64,000 nt of DNA. Origin: Kutzneria buriramensis (lineage in GTDB: Bacteria > Actinomycetota > Actinomycetes > Mycobacteriales > Pseudonocardiaceae). The notes under the pieces are model-generated. The model worked only from the letters and a program-made list of their open reading frames with translations. It was not told where the DNA came from and made no database searches. The stretch lies in contig NZ_QUNO01000005.1 in the NCBI RefSeq assembly GCF_003387475.1, positions 558,001-622,000 of the forward strand, in the 5' to 3' direction. Positions 45,626 to 52,452 of this stretch are shown one piece after another (position 1 is the first letter of the stretch; each line of letters starts with the position of its first letter). The translations under genes were made by a program, and so were the position numbers.

Positions 45626-47071
45626 TTAGAGGACGCTGGGAACTTCCTGCCTGGTCAGGGCCGGGATCGTGGGCTGCTCCGACACCGTGGCGGGCAGCGT
45701 GACCCGGAGCCACGCGCCGTGCTCGCTCGGTCGCACCTCGGCGCCGCCGCCGTGCGCGGCGGCGATCGCGGCGACGATGCTCAGCCCCAGCCCGCTGCCG
45801 TCGCCGAGCGCGGTCCGGCTGCGCGAGGCGTCGCCCCGGAAGAACCGCTCGAACACCTTGTCCCGCTGCTCGGCGGAGATGCCCGGGCCCTCGTCGCGGA
45901 CGTCGATCACCTCGCGGTCGCCGTCGCGGCCGATCCGCACCTCGGCGGCCGTGCCGGCCGGGGTGTGCGCCCGCACGTTGGCCAGCAGGTTGGCCAGAAC
46001 CTGGTGCAGCCGCTGACGGTCGCCCTGCACCACGTGCGCGCCGTCGTCGACGACCAGCCGCACGGTCCTGGCGCAGTCGGCCGCCCGCGCGTCGCCGACG
46101 GCCGCCTCGGCCAGCGCCGCCAGGTCGACCGGGCTGGACTCCAGCGGACGGCCCTGGTCCAGGCGGGCCAGCAGCAACAGCTCGTCCACCAGGGACGCCA
46201 TGCGCTTGGCCTCGTCCTCGACGCGGCGCATCGCGTCGGCCAGGTCGTCGGGGTCGGCCAGCGCCCCGTGCCGGACCAGCTGGGCGTAGCCGGTGATCGA
46301 GGTGAGCGGGGTGCGCAGCTCGTGGCTGGCGTCGGCGACGAACTGGCGCAGCCCGTCCTCGGCGACCTGCCGAGAAGTGAAGGAGTGCTCCAGCCGGCCG
46401 AGCATCTGGTTCAGCGAGTTGCCCAGGCGGGCGACCTCGGTCGGCGAACCGTCCACGCTGACGCGGTGCGACAGCTCGCCGTCGGCGATCAGCTCGGCGG
46501 TGTCGGTCATGCGGTCCAGCGGCCGCAGCACGAACCGGCTCACCCGCAGCGCCAGCACGGCCGCCAGGGCCAGCCCCAGCGCCGTCACCACGGCCTCGAT
46601 CGCCACCAGCTGGTAGACGGTGGCGGTGGACAGCCGCAGCGACTGCGACACCATCAGGAAGCGACCCTGGGGCAGCGCTCCCACCATGATCCGGAAGTCC
46701 TGGTCGCCGGAGACGGTAGTCGGCGAGTGCTGGCCCTGGAGGGATTGCAGGGTGCTCAGCGGCGGGATCGGCAGGCCGGCCGAGGCGCCGTACTGGTGCA
46801 GCACCTTGCCGCTGCCGTCGAGCACGGTGATCGCGCACAGGTCGTCGTTGGACTGGCCTATCGGCACGCGGCCGTCCGGCCGGACCTTGGGCGTGAACTG
46901 GGTCAGCGCGTCCGACACCTGGGTGTCCGTGCGCTTGTACAGGTAGCTGCTCAGCGCGAAGACGCCGACGACGTCGGCGGTCAGCAGGCCGGCCGCGGTC
47001 ACCGCGAGCACCCCGACCAGCAGTCGGGAGCGCAGCGAGCGCAGGCGCAGCCAGCGCAGCAGAGTGGTCAT
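45626..47071 (-). CDS. Two-component sensor histidine kinase
   Basis: A 481-residue membrane kinase: first helix near residue 20, an extracellular sensor region (about 45-165), a second helix near 175, HAMP (about 190-240), the phosphorylated histidine in VADASHELRTPLTSITGY, and the ATPase domain with LHQVLANLLANVRAH, DEGPGI and GSGLGLSIVAAI. Its ATG overlaps the stop of the response regulator (ATGA), so they are translated together. The sensor region has no recognised fold, so the signal is unknown. Confidence 0.92.
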   Translation of the reverse strand: MTTLLRWLRLRSLRSRLLVGVLAVTAAGLLTADVVGVFALSSYLYKRTDTQVSDALTQFTPKVRPDGRVPIGQSNDDLCAITVLDGSGKVLHQYGASAGLPIPPLSTLQSLQGQHSPTTVSGDQDFRIMVGALPQGRFLMVSQSLRLSTATVYQLVAIEAVVTALGLALAAVLALRVSRFVLRPLDRMTDTAELIADGELSHRVSVDGSPTEVARLGNSLNQMLGRLEHSFTSRQVAEDGLRQFVADASHELRTPLTSITGYAQLVRHGALADPDDLADAMRRVEDEAKRMASLVDELLLLARLDQGRPLESSPVDLAALAEAAVGDARAADCARTVRLVVDDGAHVVQGDRQRLHQVLANLLANVRAHTPAGTAAEVRIGRDGDREVIDVRDEGPGISAEQRDKVFERFFRGDASRSRTALGDGSGLGLSIVAAIAAAHGGGAEVRPSEHGAWLRVTLPATVSEQPTIPALTRQEVPSVL

Positions 47072-47784
47072 CGGCCGCCCGCCGGCACGGTCGAGGCCCG
47101 CAGCAGGTAGCCGACGCCGCGGACGGTGTGGATCAGCGGGTTGTCCTGGTCGTCGAGCTTGCGGCGCAGGTAGTAGACGTAGGTCTCGACGATGCTGGAG
47201 TCGCCCTGGAAGTCGTAGTTCCACACCTGGTCGAGGATCTGCGCCCGGGACAGCACCCGGCCGGCGTTGGTCATCAGGTAGCGCAGCAGCTGGAACTCGG
47301 TCGCGGACAGCCGCACCAGCTCGCCGCCCCGCCACACCTCGTGCGTGTCCTGGTCCAGCTCCACGTGCCCGACCCGCAGCCGGTTGCTCGGCGCGCGCTC
47401 GGTGCGGCCGCGCTTGAGCAGCACGTTCACCCGCGCCACCAGCTCGTCCAGGTCGAACGGCTTGGTCACGTAGTCGTCGCCGCCCAGCGTCAGCCCGTGC
47501 ACCTTGTCCTCGCTGGCGTCCCGCGCGGTCAGGAACAGCACCGGCGCGTCGATGCCGGCCTCCCGCAGCCGCGTGCACACCCCGAAGCCGTCCAGGTCGG
47601 GCAGCATCACGTCCAGCACGATGACGTCCGGTCTGGTGGCGACCGCTTGCTCCAGCGCCTGCCGGCCGTTCGTCGCGGAGACCACGTCGAAGCCGACGAA
47701 CTTCAGCGCCGTGGTCAGCAGGTTGACGATGTTGTGCTCGTCGTCGACGACCAGGACGCGGTGCTGGGCTGGTGGGGTGGACAC
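47068..47784 (-). CDS. OmpR/PhoB-family response regulator
   Basis: A 238-residue regulator: receiver domain (about 8-125) with DDEHN acidic pocket, phosphoryl aspartate in VLDVMLPDLDGF, and the lysine in YVTKPF; then a winged helix-turn-helix (about 140-235, LSATEFQLLRYLMTNAGRVLSRAQ and VETYVYYLRRKL). It is phosphorylated by the kinase encoded just downstream and binds DNA. GTG 47784 has GGAGG adjacent and TCTAAT six bases before it. Confidence 0.92.
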   Translation of the reverse strand: MSTPPAQHRVLVVDDEHNIVNLLTTALKFVGFDVVSATNGRQALEQAVATRPDVIVLDVMLPDLDGFGVCTRLREAGIDAPVLFLTARDASEDKVHGLTLGGDDYVTKPFDLDELVARVNVLLKRGRTERAPSNRLRVGHVELDQDTHEVWRGGELVRLSATEFQLLRYLMTNAGRVLSRAQILDQVWNYDFQGDSSIVETYVYYLRRKLDDQDNPLIHTVRGVGYLLRASTVPAGGR

Positions 47785-47812
47785 CCCTCCATTAGAGCAG
47801 CAGACCCCGACA

Positions 47813-47842
47813 GCGGCCCCGACGTCGGTACGCCGGGGCCGC
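47813..47842. terminator. Hairpin downstream of the 25-residue ORF
   Basis: GCGGCCCCG (47813-47821) pairs with CGGGGCCGC (47834-47842) around a 12-base loop. It begins about nine bases after the short ORF's stop codon on the minus strand and separates that transcript from the response regulator. Confidence 0.6.
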
Positions 47843-47850
47843 CGTTCGGT

Positions 47851-47928
47851 TCACTTGCTGACCGGCCATGGCTTGGGAGTGGGCTCCGCGCCGAGGAACG
47901 GCTCGCAGCGGGTGAAAATCCTCATCAT
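47851..47928 (-). CDS. Very short ORF (25 residues) with near-ideal ribosome binding site
   Basis: Two ATGs in a row at 47928-47923, then 23 codons to TGA at 47851-47853. The peptide is basic-aromatic at the front (MMRIFTRCEPF) and proline-rich at the end (PTPKPWPVSK), with a single cysteine. GAGGAGGA lies seven bases upstream of the first ATG, as good as any site in the window. The ORF begins 34 bases after the 3' end of the tRNA gene and is followed by a hairpin, so it probably shares the tRNA transcript. Product unknown: leader, toxin-like peptide or modified peptide precursor are all possible. Confidence 0.5.
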   Translation of the reverse strand: MMRIFTRCEPFLGAEPTPKPWPVSK

Positions 47929-47962
47929 CGTCGTTCCTCCTCTCGTCGGAATGGCACACACG

Positions 47963-48034
47963 TCCGCTCGGCAGGAATCGAACCTGCATTGTCGGTTTCG
48001 TAGACCGGCGTCTTCTCCGTTGGACCACGAGCGG
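47963..48034 (-). tRNA. tRNA-Arg (anticodon ACG), divergent
   Basis: A 72-base cloverleaf on the minus strand. The acceptor stem CCGCTCG/CGAGCGG has seven perfect pairs; the anticodon arm has loop CTACGAA (anticodon ACG, reading CGT and, if A34 becomes inosine, CGC); the T arm is GCAGG-TTCGATT-CCTGC. The discriminator base is A and CCA is not encoded. Unusual points are a first base C, a D stem of only three good pairs, and a C-A mismatch at the top of the anticodon stem. It could be an accessory or mobile-element tRNA, not the housekeeping copy. Confidence 0.75.
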
Positions 48035-48264
48035 GAAATTGACAGCACGGACTGGCTTCTGGACAGGAATCGGTCGGGTCGAGTGGGGCGGGTTCGCAGA
48101 ACCACGCTGCGCGGCCGTCACCGCTGCGGCCGGCCTCGTCGCCGACCCCGCCATGCACGTCACGCGACCCGACCGACCCGGGGCCGGCGGTCACCGTGAC
48201 GGTGCGCTGGCCTCCCATCGGCCGAGCACCGGTTGGAATCCGTTGCTCGCCATGAACACAAGAA

Positions 48265-48288
48265 TGCCCGGGTCTGGCGACCCGGGCA
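48265..48288. terminator. Terminator downstream of the phosphofructokinase gene
   Basis: TGCCCGGGTC and GACCCGGGCA (10 perfect pairs) flank TGGC, with AT-rich sequence on both sides. It lies 30 bases past the phosphofructokinase stop. Between it and the tRNA (48035-48264) I see no convincing gene; the tRNA promoter must be there. Confidence 0.75.
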
Positions 48289-48317
48289 ATCTATTTACGC
48301 TCTGAGCGGTTATGCCA

Positions 48318-49343
48318 TCAGCCGAAGAAAACTTCCGCCTCCTGCAACCGCTCCTCCGGAACGGTCTTGAGCTCGGCCGTCGCCTCGGACAGCTTGACCC
48401 GCACGATGTCGGTGCCGCGCAGGGCCACCATCACGCCGAAGTCGCCGTCGTGCACCGCGTCCACCGCGTGCAGGCCGAACCGGGTCGCCAGGACGCGGTC
48501 GTACGCGGTCGGGGTGCCGCCGCGCTGCACGTGGCCCAGCACGACCGCGCGCGACTCCTTGCCGGTGCGCTCGGCGATCTCCTCGGCCAGCCACTGGCCG
48601 ACGCCGCCCAGGCGGACGTGCCCGAAGGCGTCCTTCTCACCGTTGTGCAGCACCTCGGCGCCGCCCTCCGGCATCGCGCCCTCGGCGACCACGATGATCG
48701 GCGCGTACTGGCGCTCGAAGCGCTTGAGCGTCCACTCGACGACCTTCTCCACGCTGAACTGGCGCTCCGGCACCAGGATCACGTTCGCGCCGCCGGCCAG
48801 GCCCGAGTGCAGGGCGATCCAGCCGGCGTGCCGGCCCATGACCTCGACGACCAGCGCGCGGTGGTGCGACTCGGCGGTGGTGCGCAGCCGGTCCAGGGCC
48901 TCGGTGGCGATGTGCACCGCGGTGTCGAAGCCGAAGGTGTAGTCGGTGGCGCCCAGGTCGTTGTCGATGGTCTTGGGCACGCCGACCACCGGGATGCCGT
49001 CGTCGGTCAGCCGCTTGGCCACGCCCAGCGTGTCCTCGCCGCCGATCGCGACCAGCGCGTCGATCTTGTGCTGGGCCAGCACCTCGCGGATCTTGTCGAC
49101 CCCGCCCTCTTCCTTGTACGGGTTGGTGCGCGAGGAGCCCAGGATCGTGCCGCCGCGGGTGAGGATCTCCTCCACCTCGTCCAGGCCGAGCTGCTTGGTC
49201 AGCCCCTCCATCGGGCCGCGCCAGCCGTTGCGGAAGCCGACGACCTCCCAGCCGTGGGCCTCGATGCCCTTGCGGACCACGGCCCTGATCACCGCGTTCA
49301 GACCCGGGCAGTCACCACCGCCGGTCAGCACACCGATGCGCAT
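48318..49343 (-). CDS. pfp: 6-Phosphofructokinase, predicted pyrophosphate-dependent
   Basis: A 341-residue group III phosphofructokinase: GVLTGGGDCPGLNAVIR, GGEDTLG near residue 102, PKTIDNDL near 124, VEVMGRHAGW and LGHVQRGGTP. In this family glycine at E. coli position 104 goes with ATP use, aspartate with pyrophosphate. Here the motif is GGED with aspartate at 104, and lysine at 124, the same combination as the PPi enzyme of Amycolatopsis methanolica. It should catalyse the reversible fructose 6-phosphate/fructose 1,6-bisphosphate step in the cytoplasm. ATG 49343 has AGAGG seven bases upstream. Confidence 0.88.
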   Translation of the reverse strand: MRIGVLTGGGDCPGLNAVIRAVVRKGIEAHGWEVVGFRNGWRGPMEGLTKQLGLDEVEEILTRGGTILGSSRTNPYKEEGGVDKIREVLAQHKIDALVAIGGEDTLGVAKRLTDDGIPVVGVPKTIDNDLGATDYTFGFDTAVHIATEALDRLRTTAESHHRALVVEVMGRHAGWIALHSGLAGGANVILVPERQFSVEKVVEWTLKRFERQYAPIIVVAEGAMPEGGAEVLHNGEKDAFGHVRLGGVGQWLAEEIAERTGKESRAVVLGHVQRGGTPTAYDRVLATRFGLHAVDAVHDGDFGVMVALRGTDIVRVKLSEATAELKTVPEERLQEAEVFFG

Positions 49344-49457
49344 CTGCTTGCCTCTCTCAACAGTTCCGAACGGATGTGGCCGGCGTCACTGGCGACCCTC
49401 GTGTTACGAGAGCGTGTCATGCCCTGTATCGGTGCAGCAAGGCACCCCCGGATTCGA

Positions 49458-49961
49458 TCAACGCAGGATGTGGCCGCGGCGCAGCCGCTCGGCCTCCATC
49501 GCCTTCCACCGGGCCAGGTTGTGGCGGGCATCGGCCAGCGCGTCGTGCGCGTCCGACGGCGGCTGCGGCAGCTTCGGCCGGCCCAGGTCGTCCCAGCGCT
49601 GGCGCAGGTCGCGGGTGAAGCGGGGCAGCTCGCGCGGCAGGTCCGGCATGGCGCCCCACAGCTGGGCCAGCGCCACATGGTCGTAGGCGGCGAACCAGGC
49701 CCACAGCTCGGCGTTCTCGCCGTTGGGGCTGACGAAGTTCAGCAGCTCCTGGCGCAGCCGGCCGCGGCTCATCCACACCGGGCTGGCCGGCGGCGGCAGC
49801 TTGGGCAGCACGTTCTGGCGGACCCACTGGCCGGCCCGGTCCGGGTCGAACTCGGTGGACACGGCGTAGAACTCGCGGCCTTCCTCGTCGACCACGCCGA
49901 TCGACACCAGGTCGATGGTGTGCCCGTCCTCGATGAATTCGCAATCGTAGAAAAACCGCAC
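49458..49961 (-). CDS. 3'-5' exoribonuclease, Rv2179c-like (DEDD family)
   Basis: A 167-residue DEDD-fold nuclease: the first acidic pair in FYDCEFIEDG, the third acidic residue in WFAAYDHVALAQLWG, and the last in HDALADARHNL. It matches mycobacterial Rv2179c, a ribonuclease distinct from oligoribonuclease and RNase T. GTG 49961 is seven bases after TACGCT, suggesting a leaderless message. Position between aroG and the acyltransferase is as in M. tuberculosis. Confidence 0.85.
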   Translation of the reverse strand: MRFFYDCEFIEDGHTIDLVSIGVVDEEGREFYAVSTEFDPDRAGQWVRQNVLPKLPPPASPVWMSRGRLRQELLNFVSPNGENAELWAWFAAYDHVALAQLWGAMPDLPRELPRFTRDLRQRWDDLGRPKLPQPPSDAHDALADARHNLARWKAMEAERLRRGHILR

Positions 49962-49995
49962 GGCCAGCAGCGTAGGCGGTTTGCCCGAAGGACCC

Positions 49996-50733
49996 TCAGC
50001 TGGGCACCTTGTCGGCGCGGACCGGCTCGGACGGCGCCCGCGGCGCGGGCGCGGGGGCCGTCTTGGCCTCCTTGAGCTTGGCCGCGTAGACGTCCACGTA
50101 CTCCTGGCCGGACAGCTCCATCAGGGCGTACATCACCTCGTCGGTGATGGACCGCTCGATGAACCGGTCGCCGTCCATGCCGTGGTAGCGGGTGAAGTCC
50201 AGCGGCTTGCCGATCTTGATCCGGATCGGGTACGGGTACCACATCTTGGAGCCGATCGGATTGGCCCTGTCGGTGCCGAACATGGCCACCGGGATGATCG
50301 GCACCCCGGCCTCCAGCGCCACCCGGGCCATGCCGGTCTTGCCCTTGTACAGGCGGCCGTCCGGTGAGCGCGTGCCCTCCGGGTAGATGCCCACCAGCCC
50401 GCCGTCCTTGAGCAGCCGCACCAGCGTGTCCAGCGCGCCCTGCGCGGCGGCCGCGCCCGAGCGGTCGATCGGCACCTGGCCGACGCCGGTGAAGAACAGC
50501 CGCTTGAGGGTGCCCTTGACGCCCTTCTGTGTGAAGTAGTCGCTCTTGGCCGGGAACGTGATCCGGCGCGGCACCATCAGCGGCAGGAAGAACGAGTCCG
50601 ACACCGCGAGGTGGTTGCTCGCCAGCAGCGCGCCGCCCTGCGGGGGCACGTTCTCCAGCCCCTCGATCTTGGGCCGGAAGAAGAGACGCAGCAGCGGCCC
50701 CAACAGCACGTACTTCATCACCCAGTACAGCAC
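49996..50733 (-). CDS. plsC: 1-Acylglycerol-3-phosphate acyltransferase (PlsC family)
   Basis: A 245-residue membrane-associated acyltransferase: NHLAVSDSFF (the HxxxxD catalytic motif), GQVPIDRSG, and IYPEGTRSPDG for phosphate binding. The N-terminus (LYWVMKYVLLGPLLRLFF) is a membrane helix; the C-terminus is a lysine/alanine/proline tail. It should acylate lysophosphatidic acid or a related lipid in phospholipid synthesis and corresponds to Rv2182c. GTG 50733 gives the family's usual N-terminus; GAGGAGG lies 11 bases upstream. Confidence 0.88.
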   Translation of the reverse strand: MLYWVMKYVLLGPLLRLFFRPKIEGLENVPPQGGALLASNHLAVSDSFFLPLMVPRRITFPAKSDYFTQKGVKGTLKRLFFTGVGQVPIDRSGAAAAQGALDTLVRLLKDGGLVGIYPEGTRSPDGRLYKGKTGMARVALEAGVPIIPVAMFGTDRANPIGSKMWYPYPIRIKIGKPLDFTRYHGMDGDRFIERSITDEVMYALMELSGQEYVDVYAAKLKEAKTAPAPAPRAPSEPVRADKVPS

Positions 50734-50809
50734 CTCGGCGTGCGCCTCCTCATGCCGATCCTGAGCGGATCAGCCTACGGAGCGGCGGCCGCTCGGCACA
50801 ACGAGCAAC

Positions 50810-50830
50810 GCCCGGCTCGTCCAGCCGGGC
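50810..50830. terminator. Hairpin in a divergent intergenic region
   Basis: GCCCGGCT (50810-50817) pairs with AGCCGGGC (50823-50830). It lies between divergent starts, where no terminator is expected, so it may be a leader structure or mark an unrecognised transcript. Confidence 0.4.
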
Positions 50831-50908
50831 GGATTAGTGATCCAGGGAACGACGCGTCACCGCCCACTCGTGCGAGGATGGAGCGACCACGTGTGTGGAG
50901 GCTGCCGG

Positions 50909-51400
50909 GTGACTGGGCGAGGCAACACCGATGGACCGGAGGACGTCGACGCGGCGTTCGCCGAGATCGTCGCGGGCCTGGAACGGGACGGCATGGGCAT
51001 GCGCTGGCCCGAGGACCAGCCCGCGACCAGGCAGGACACCTCCGCGGCCGAGGAGACCCGGCCGCTGGAACCGCAGCAGCCGGCAGCGCCGCAGCCGCCA
51101 CCGGCCGGCTGGCGCACGCCCGAGAAGGAATGGGACTGGGCCGCCGCCTCCGACGAGGAGCACTACGTCCCGCCCGACCCGCCGCCGTTCCCCCGGCCGC
51201 GGCCGCTGACCGTGCTGGCGGTGGTGCTGATCGTCATCGGCATCGGGCTGCTGGTGGCTCCCGGGCTGATCGGTCTGGACGCCGGCGTGGCCACGCCGTT
51301 GGCGATCATCGCCTTGACCAGCGGCGTCGGCTGGCTGCTGCTCCGCATGCGTCACGGCCCGCCGCCCGGATCCGACGACGGCTCCGGCGCCCAGCTGTAA
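50909..51400 (+). CDS. Membrane protein with acidic cytoplasmic N-terminus
   Basis: A 163-residue protein: an acidic, proline/glutamine-rich first 95 residues (EDVDAAFAEIVAGLERDGM at the start), then two C-terminal membrane helices (LTVLAVVLIVIGIGLLVAPGL and TPLAIIALTSGVGWLLL). The length, acidic head and paired helices suit a homolog of the actinobacterial protein next to plsC and the ArsA-like gene (Rv2183c region); this is an inference from context. GTG 50909 has GGAGG seven bases upstream, which excludes the longer frame. Confidence 0.75.
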   Translation: MTGRGNTDGPEDVDAAFAEIVAGLERDGMGMRWPEDQPATRQDTSAAEETRPLEPQQPAAPQPPPAGWRTPEKEWDWAAASDEEHYVPPDPPPFPRPRPLTVLAVVLIVIGIGLLVAPGLIGLDAGVATPLAIIALTSGVGWLLLRMRHGPPPGSDDGSGAQL

Positions 51401-51420
51401 CTTGCCGCGCGTTCCGCGCG

Positions 51421-51550
51421 GGGCTCGGCTCCCTTCAAGCCGCTGCCTTCACTTGCTGGATTTCGATCGCCCGCATCGACTTCCCGGTGCGTGATTCGGT
51501 GGCGGCCGATCGAAATCCAGCAACCGCTCCAGGCAGCGGCGGGGCCGAGC
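51421..51550. repeat. 130-base nested inverted repeat (repeat C)
   Basis: Three pairs of arms nest around a 37-base centre: TTGCTGGATTTCGATCG (51453-51469) with its exact complement at 51507-51523; GCCGCTGCC (51439-51447) with GGCAGCGGC (51532-51540); GCTCGGC (51423-51429) with GCCGAGC (51544-51550). The inner AT-containing core stands out from its surroundings. No transposase is present. It fills the gap between the membrane protein gene and the MerR promoter and may be a small non-autonomous element or a strong terminator. Confidence 0.7.
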
Positions 51551-51569
51551 ACTCTCCTGCGCTGGGGGC

Positions 51570-51600
51570 TTGCACCTCCCATCGGGGGAGGTTGTTGAGT
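51570..51600 (+). promoter_or_regulatory. MerR-type promoter with 19-base spacer and palindromic operator
   Basis: TTGCAC (51570-51575) and TTGAGT (51595-51600) are 19 bases apart, the overlong spacer typical of MerR-controlled promoters. The spacer region contains ACCTCCC-ATCGG-GGGAGGT. The -10 box ends six bases before the GTG of the MerR gene, so the regulator is probably autoregulated and leaderless. Confidence 0.6.
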
Positions 51601-51606
51601 GGTGAG

Positions 51607-52416
51607 GTGAACGGCAACCTCTCGATCGGTGACCTGGCCCGGCTGACGGGGCTCACCGTCAAGGCGATCCGGTTCTACTCCGACCGCGGGATCGTTCCGC
51701 CCACCGACCGCAATCCCGCCGGCCACCGCCGCTACGGCTCCGACGCCGTGGCCCGCCTCCACCTCGTCCGGACGCTCCGCGAACTGGGCCTCGACCTGGC
51801 GACGATCCGCCGCGTGCTGGCGCGCGAGGCGACGCTGGCCGAGGTCGCCGCCGCGCACGCGGAGGCGCTGGCAGCCCGCATCCGGCTGCTGAGCCTGCAT
51901 CGGGCGGTGCTGCTGGCGGTCGCCGCGAACGAGCGCCTTCCCGAGGAGACGGACTTGCTGCACGCACGCCGACAGCTGATCGACGACTTCCTGCACACGG
52001 TGCTCGACGACCCGGGCATCCGGCGCTCGATGACGCCGGAACTGCCGGAGGATCCCACCGCGGAGCAGCTCGACGCCTGGTCGGAACTGGTTGAGCTGAC
52101 CCAGGACCAGGGCTTCCGCGACCACATGCGGCGGCTGAGCGATCGGCACGTGCCGACCGTGCCACCAAAGCCGGACTTAGTGGCGCTGGTGCGTATGAAG
52201 GCGGGACCGGCAACCGGCCTCGACCCGAAGTCGGCCGCGGCACGACGGATCGTGGCGGCGGTCAAGGCCGAACACGGCGGCGATCTCGCACGGGAACTGG
52301 AATCCGCCAACGATCCGCGGCGCGACCGCTACCTGCGCCTGCTGGCGGTGATCAACGGCTGGGCCGAGCCGGAGGACGTGACGCCGGCGGTCGACTGGTT
52401 CCTCAAAGCGATGTAG
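51607..52416 (+). CDS. MerR-family regulator
   Basis: A 269-residue regulator: N-terminal winged helix (LSIGDLARLTGLTVKAIRFY, then DRNPAGHRRYGSDAVARLH), a dimerisation helix (about 75-115), and a C-terminal region of about 150 residues rich in charged helices, longer than metal-sensing MerR proteins and resembling small-molecule sensors. No metal-binding cysteine pair is seen. The ligand and target beyond its own promoter are unknown. GTG 51607 is set by the promoter and by the fold. Confidence 0.85.
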   Translation: MNGNLSIGDLARLTGLTVKAIRFYSDRGIVPPTDRNPAGHRRYGSDAVARLHLVRTLRELGLDLATIRRVLAREATLAEVAAAHAEALAARIRLLSLHRAVLLAVAANERLPEETDLLHARRQLIDDFLHTVLDDPGIRRSMTPELPEDPTAEQLDAWSELVELTQDQGFRDHMRRLSDRHVPTVPPKPDLVALVRMKAGPATGLDPKSAAARRIVAAVKAEHGGDLARELESANDPRRDRYLRLLAVINGWAEPEDVTPAVDWFLKAM

Positions 52417-52452
52417 CCGGAAGTACCGCCTTTCACGGGCACTTTCGGGCAC

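Noticed and set aside
48039-48305. An 88-codon plus-strand frame between the tRNA and phosphofructokinase genes
   Set aside because: No ribosome binding site, irregular third-position composition, and it runs through a terminator hairpin; it also overlaps the region expected to hold the tRNA promoter.
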